Positions 5,606-8,348 of a stretch of 8,348 nt of DNA are shown here, piece after piece. Numbering within the stretch: position 1 is the first letter of the stretch; every line of letters starts with the position of its first letter. A program made the position numbers and the translations under genes. The notes beneath the pieces are model-generated. The model was not told the DNA's origin and did not search any database. It saw nothing but the letters and a program-made list of their open reading frames with translations. Source of the DNA: Gammaproteobacteria bacterium (GTDB taxonomy: Bacteria; Pseudomonadota; Gammaproteobacteria; Steroidobacterales; JACDCP01); the NCBI GenBank assembly GCA_013817465.1, contig JACDCP010000141.1, positions 1 to 8,348 on the forward strand, written 5' to 3'.

Positions 5606-6955
5606 ATGAACGAAGCCGCCATCACTGCGCCCGCGCTCGACCAAGCGGACCTCGAAGAGCTGGTCGCGGATGTGCTTGCGCACGCGAAATCCTGCGGCGC
5701 CAGCCAGGCCGAGGCCGGCGCGAGTCTGGAGAACGGGCTTACTGCCAGCGTGCGTCTAGGCGAGGTCGATACGCTCGAGTACCAGCGCGACCGCGGCCTT
5801 GGCGTCACTGTCTATTTCGGCCAGCGCAAGGGCTCGGCGAGCAGCGCCGATCTGAGCCAGGAGGCGCTGCACGCGACGGTAGAGAAAGCCTGCTCGATTG
5901 CGCGTTTTACCGCCGCGGACGAGTTTGCCGGCCTCGCCGATGCCGCGCGTATGCCGGTCGCGATTCCGGATCTCGATTTGTGTCATCCATGGCCGCTGGC
6001 GCCGGAAGCTGCCATCGATCTCGCGACGCGCTGCGAGGCGGCGGCATTGGCGGTCGATTCCCGTATCGAGAACTCCGAGGGCGCCACAGTCAGCACGCAT
6101 CAGGGGTTGCGCGCCTACGGCAACTCGCACGGTTTCATCGGCAGCCTCGCGCGCACGCATCACGAGCTGAGTTGCGTCGTCCTCGGCCGCGACGAGCAGG
6201 GCATGCAGCGGGACTACTGGTATACCGCGGCGCGCGATCCCGTCGAGCTCGAGGAGGCCGCTGACGTGGGTGAAAAGGCGGCTCGCCGCGCCTTGCAGCG
6301 TCTGGGCTCGCGCAAAATAGGCACCTGCACAGCGCCGGTCCTCTTCGCCGCGGAGATCGCGCGCGGCCTGCTCGGGCATTTCCTGGGCGCGATCCGTGGC
6401 GGCAGCCAATACCGGCGCGCATCGTTCCTGCTCGACGCCGAAGGACAGCAGATCTTTCCCGGCTTCGTCACGATCCACGAGCGGCCACACATCCCCAAAG
6501 CGGTCGCCAGCGCACCTTTCGACGCCGAGGGCGTTGCAACAAGCGATCGCCAGCTCGTCGCCGGGGGTGTACTGCAGGGCTACGTGCTGGACAGTTACGC
6601 TGCTCGCAAGCTCGGCCGCGACACGACCGGTAACGCGGGCGGCGTGCACAATCTTCTGGTGTCCGATACCGGTCAGGACCGGGACGGGCTCCTGCGCGCA
6701 ATGGAACGGGGTTTGCTCGTGACCGAGCTCATGGGACAGGGCGTCAATGGCGTGACCGGCGATTATTCGCGCGGCGCAGCGGGTTTCTGGGTGGAAGACG
6801 GCGCGCCCGCGTATCCGGTGCATGAGATAACGATCGCCGGCAATTTGCGCGACATGCTGGCGAACCTCGTCGCCATCGGCAAGGACGTGGATCGGCGCGG
6901 CGCCGTGCGCACGGGCTCGATACTCGTCGAACGAATGACCATTGCCGGCGGCTGA
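5606..6955 (+). CDS. pmbA: Metalloprotease subunit PmbA/TldE
   Basis: PmbA (TldE) is the non-metal subunit of the TldD/TldE peptidase, named for its role in maturation and export of microcin B17; it lines the chamber that feeds unfolded peptides to the TldD active site. The 449 residues match the 450 of the E. coli protein, supporting the ATG at 5606. Typical stretches are DTLEYQRDRGLGVTVYFG (55-72), IENSEGATVS (154-163), YGNSHGF (171-177) and ARDPVELE (209-216). Later ones are GRDTTGNAGGVHNL (337-350), LLVTELMGQGVNGVTGDYSRGAAGFWVEDG in three adjoining parts from 370 to 399, and PVHEITIAGNLRDML (404-418). As expected for TldE, there is no HExxxH motif and no counterpart of the TldD cysteine. 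It is transcribed alone from a divergent region shared with the SufS-like gene and converges on the membrane-protein gene, ending 8 bases from that stop. Its partner tldD ends at 303. Identification is secure. Confidence 0.96.
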   Translation: MNEAAITAPALDQADLEELVADVLAHAKSCGASQAEAGASLENGLTASVRLGEVDTLEYQRDRGLGVTVYFGQRKGSASSADLSQEALHATVEKACSIARFTAADEFAGLADAARMPVAIPDLDLCHPWPLAPEAAIDLATRCEAAALAVDSRIENSEGATVSTHQGLRAYGNSHGFIGSLARTHHELSCVVLGRDEQGMQRDYWYTAARDPVELEEAADVGEKAARRALQRLGSRKIGTCTAPVLFAAEIARGLLGHFLGAIRGGSQYRRASFLLDAEGQQIFPGFVTIHERPHIPKAVASAPFDAEGVATSDRQLVAGGVLQGYVLDSYAARKLGRDTTGNAGGVHNLLVSDTGQDRDGLLRAMERGLLVTELMGQGVNGVTGDYSRGAAGFWVEDGAPAYPVHEITIAGNLRDMLANLVAIGKDVDRRGAVRTGSILVERMTIAGG

Positions 6956-6963
6956 CTCGCCCG

Positions 6964-8277
6964 TCAGCGCTCCTTTTCGACGATGAGGTCCCGCAGGGTG
7001 CGCTCGGAGAGAGCGCCGTCGATCGCCGACTGTATTTCGCCGATGACCCCATCGACAGGCGCGATCGAGCGCGCCCGCGTAAGGTCCCGGTCCCCGGCAT
7101 CGACACGCACGGCGGCCACGATTTCCCTGAGGCTCACGGTCTCCGAATCCCGTCCCGGCAGCAGCGCGCCACTGTCCGCCTCGACCACGAGCTCGCGCTT
7201 GCACAGTGCCGAAAGGACGCCGCTGATGATGTTGCCGCTGAGGCCGAGCTGGCTATTGAGATCGTCCGGCGTCAGATCCGGTTTCGAAGAACGATGGCGG
7301 CTGCCGACGTGATACATGATCAGCAACGCCAGGCGCTCGCGGGCGCGATTGCTGAGCAGCACCGGACGATGACCGATGCGCAGAAACTCAGGGTGCTGAT
7401 GATAGAACGCGATCTGCGCGCCGAGCAGCAAAATGAACCAGTTCAGATACACCCAGATCATGGCCAGTATGACGATGGCGAAGCCCGAATAGATCGCGGC
7501 GTACTGCGTTGACGACGCGACGAATGAGCGAAAAAAGAAACCCACCACGATCCACAGCACGCCGGCCGTCGCACCCCCGGTCAGCGCAGATCCCAGACGC
7601 ACGCGAGTGTTGGTCACGAACACATAAAAGAACGAGAATGCAGCGATGATCAGGAACAGCGGCATGAGCGCGCCGATGACCAGCACGATGCTGCCTAGGG
7701 GCTCGATTTCGAGCAGGCGGTCCACGACCGCATTGCTGCCGATCGAGGCTACAATACCTATGGCGGAAAACATCAGCAGCGGACCGACGAGGATGACGCT
7801 CAGGTAGTCGCTGAATCGCCGCGCGATGCTGCGGGGCTGATCGACGCGCCAGACATAGTTGAAGCCGCCCTCGATTTTCTGCACGAGCGAGATGACGGTA
7901 TAGATCAGAAAGGCGAGGCCGAGGGCGCCCAGCACGCCGACCTGCATTTTGTCGACGAAGCTGATGACGTTGTCGATGACCTCATTGCCGCGCTCACCGA
8001 GCGGCGTGGCGAACCGTTCGAGAAACGGTCGGACCTGGTTGTGCACACCGAAGCCCTTGAGCACAGAGAAGCTGAAGGCCAGCAACGGTACGATGGACAA
8101 CAGTGTCGTATACACGAGGCTCATCGCGCGCAGGCTGAGCTGTCCTTCGGCCAGGTCGCGAATGATGGCGTAGGTGAAGCGCGCGATGCGCACGAGGCGC
8201 GCATGCCACCAGTCCAGCTTTGCTGGATCCCGGTCCCAGACTTCGGCCCGGATTTTTCCGATGGCCTTTTGCAGCAT
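6964..8277 (-). CDS. YihY/UPF0761 (BrkB-type) inner-membrane protein with C-terminal winged-helix-like region
   Basis: The product belongs to the YihY/BrkB family of polytopic membrane proteins, historically mis-named ribonuclease BN; its biochemical role is unsettled, with transport suggested. From the ATG at 8275-8277 it has 437 residues. A basic amphipathic N-terminus is followed by about six hydrophobic segments near 52-74, 112-133, 157-180, 194-223, 230-252 and 258-291. Family motifs include SLRAMSLVYTTLLSIVPLLAF (in pieces from 48 to 68), KIEGGFNYVWRV (134-145) and AIYSGFAIVILAMIWVY (261-277). Residues 310-395 are soluble and resemble an Rrf2-like winged helix (RERLALLIMYHVG, LTPDDLNSQLGLSGNIISGVLSALCKREL read across 335-363), as in the longer proteobacterial members; E. 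coli YihY stops much earlier. The 127-residue tail may sense or bind a regulator (inference). GGGA at 8283-8286 is well placed for this start; the frame stays open to 8346, which would add 23 uncharacteristic residues. The stop is 8 bases from the pmbA stop. Confidence 0.9.
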   Translation of the reverse strand: MLQKAIGKIRAEVWDRDPAKLDWWHARLVRIARFTYAIIRDLAEGQLSLRAMSLVYTTLLSIVPLLAFSFSVLKGFGVHNQVRPFLERFATPLGERGNEVIDNVISFVDKMQVGVLGALGLAFLIYTVISLVQKIEGGFNYVWRVDQPRSIARRFSDYLSVILVGPLLMFSAIGIVASIGSNAVVDRLLEIEPLGSIVLVIGALMPLFLIIAAFSFFYVFVTNTRVRLGSALTGGATAGVLWIVVGFFFRSFVASSTQYAAIYSGFAIVILAMIWVYLNWFILLLGAQIAFYHQHPEFLRIGHRPVLLSNRARERLALLIMYHVGSRHRSSKPDLTPDDLNSQLGLSGNIISGVLSALCKRELVVEADSGALLPGRDSETVSLREIVAAVRVDAGDRDLTRARSIAPVDGVIGEIQSAIDGALSERTLRDLIVEKER

Positions 8278-8348
8278 GTATTTCCCGCGTTGCAGGCCGG
8301 CCTCATGACCGGCAGGACGATAATCGCACCATTGGCCTGCAGCCATCA

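Noticed and set aside
5386..5808. A 141-residue N-terminal extension of the SufS-like protein
   Set aside because: The extension is antisense to the start of pmbA, is Ser/Arg/Ala-rich without family similarity, and the 422-residue form already has the normal length for the family.
5756..7204. A 482-codon open frame on the minus strand opposite pmbA
   Set aside because: It is antisense to a full-length PmbA, runs into the YihY-like gene in another frame, and shows no domain.
8278..8346. An upstream start for the YihY-like protein adding 23 residues
   Set aside because: The internal ATG has a well-placed GGGA, and the added residues do not look like the family N-terminus. The window edge prevents a full check.

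Overview
The window is GC-rich chromosomal DNA that looks like a free-living gammaproteobacterium. This rests on the TldD/PmbA pair, a class I PurE beside PurK, an ExeA-type ATPase, a long YihY-type membrane protein, and short palindromic repeats confined to the gaps between genes. I cannot name a genus. No phage, integrase, insertion sequence, CRISPR array, tRNA or rRNA is visible. Almost all of the window is coding, with gaps of about 10 to 220 bases.

Layout from left to right. Positions 1-303 (+) are the last 100 residues of TldD, including the conserved metal-ligand cysteine. Then comes a repeat-bearing gap and a small gene (400-885, +) for a tyrosine- and proline-rich lipoprotein of unknown function. 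Convergent to it, a minus-strand block runs from 5385 down to 1061. In transcription order it holds a SufS-like PLP enzyme that lacks the desulfurase cysteine (4117-5385), an 85-base imperfect inverted repeat (4005-4089), purE (3435-3959), purK (2330-3421), a hairpin overlapping the purK stop, and an ExeA-like ATPase fused to an FHA domain (1061-2257). Divergent from that block is pmbA/tldE (5606-6955, +). It converges, with an 8-base gap, on a YihY/BrkB-family membrane protein with a C-terminal winged-helix-like region (6964-8277, -).

How the genes relate. PurE and PurK are 13 bases apart and carry out consecutive steps of purine synthesis, so they almost certainly form an operon. TldD and PmbA are the two subunits of one peptidase, yet here about 5.3 kb of unrelated genes separates them. 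The ExeA-FHA protein suggests phosphothreonine-dependent control of an envelope process, but no GspB/ExeB partner lies nearby. The remaining genes show no shared pathway.

I do not see a clear new multi-gene system. The points most worth following are the ExeA-FHA fusion, the Cys-less SufS homologue, the Tyr-rich lipoprotein, and two families of intergenic palindromes. One of these palindromes appears to have supplied the upstream region of purE.
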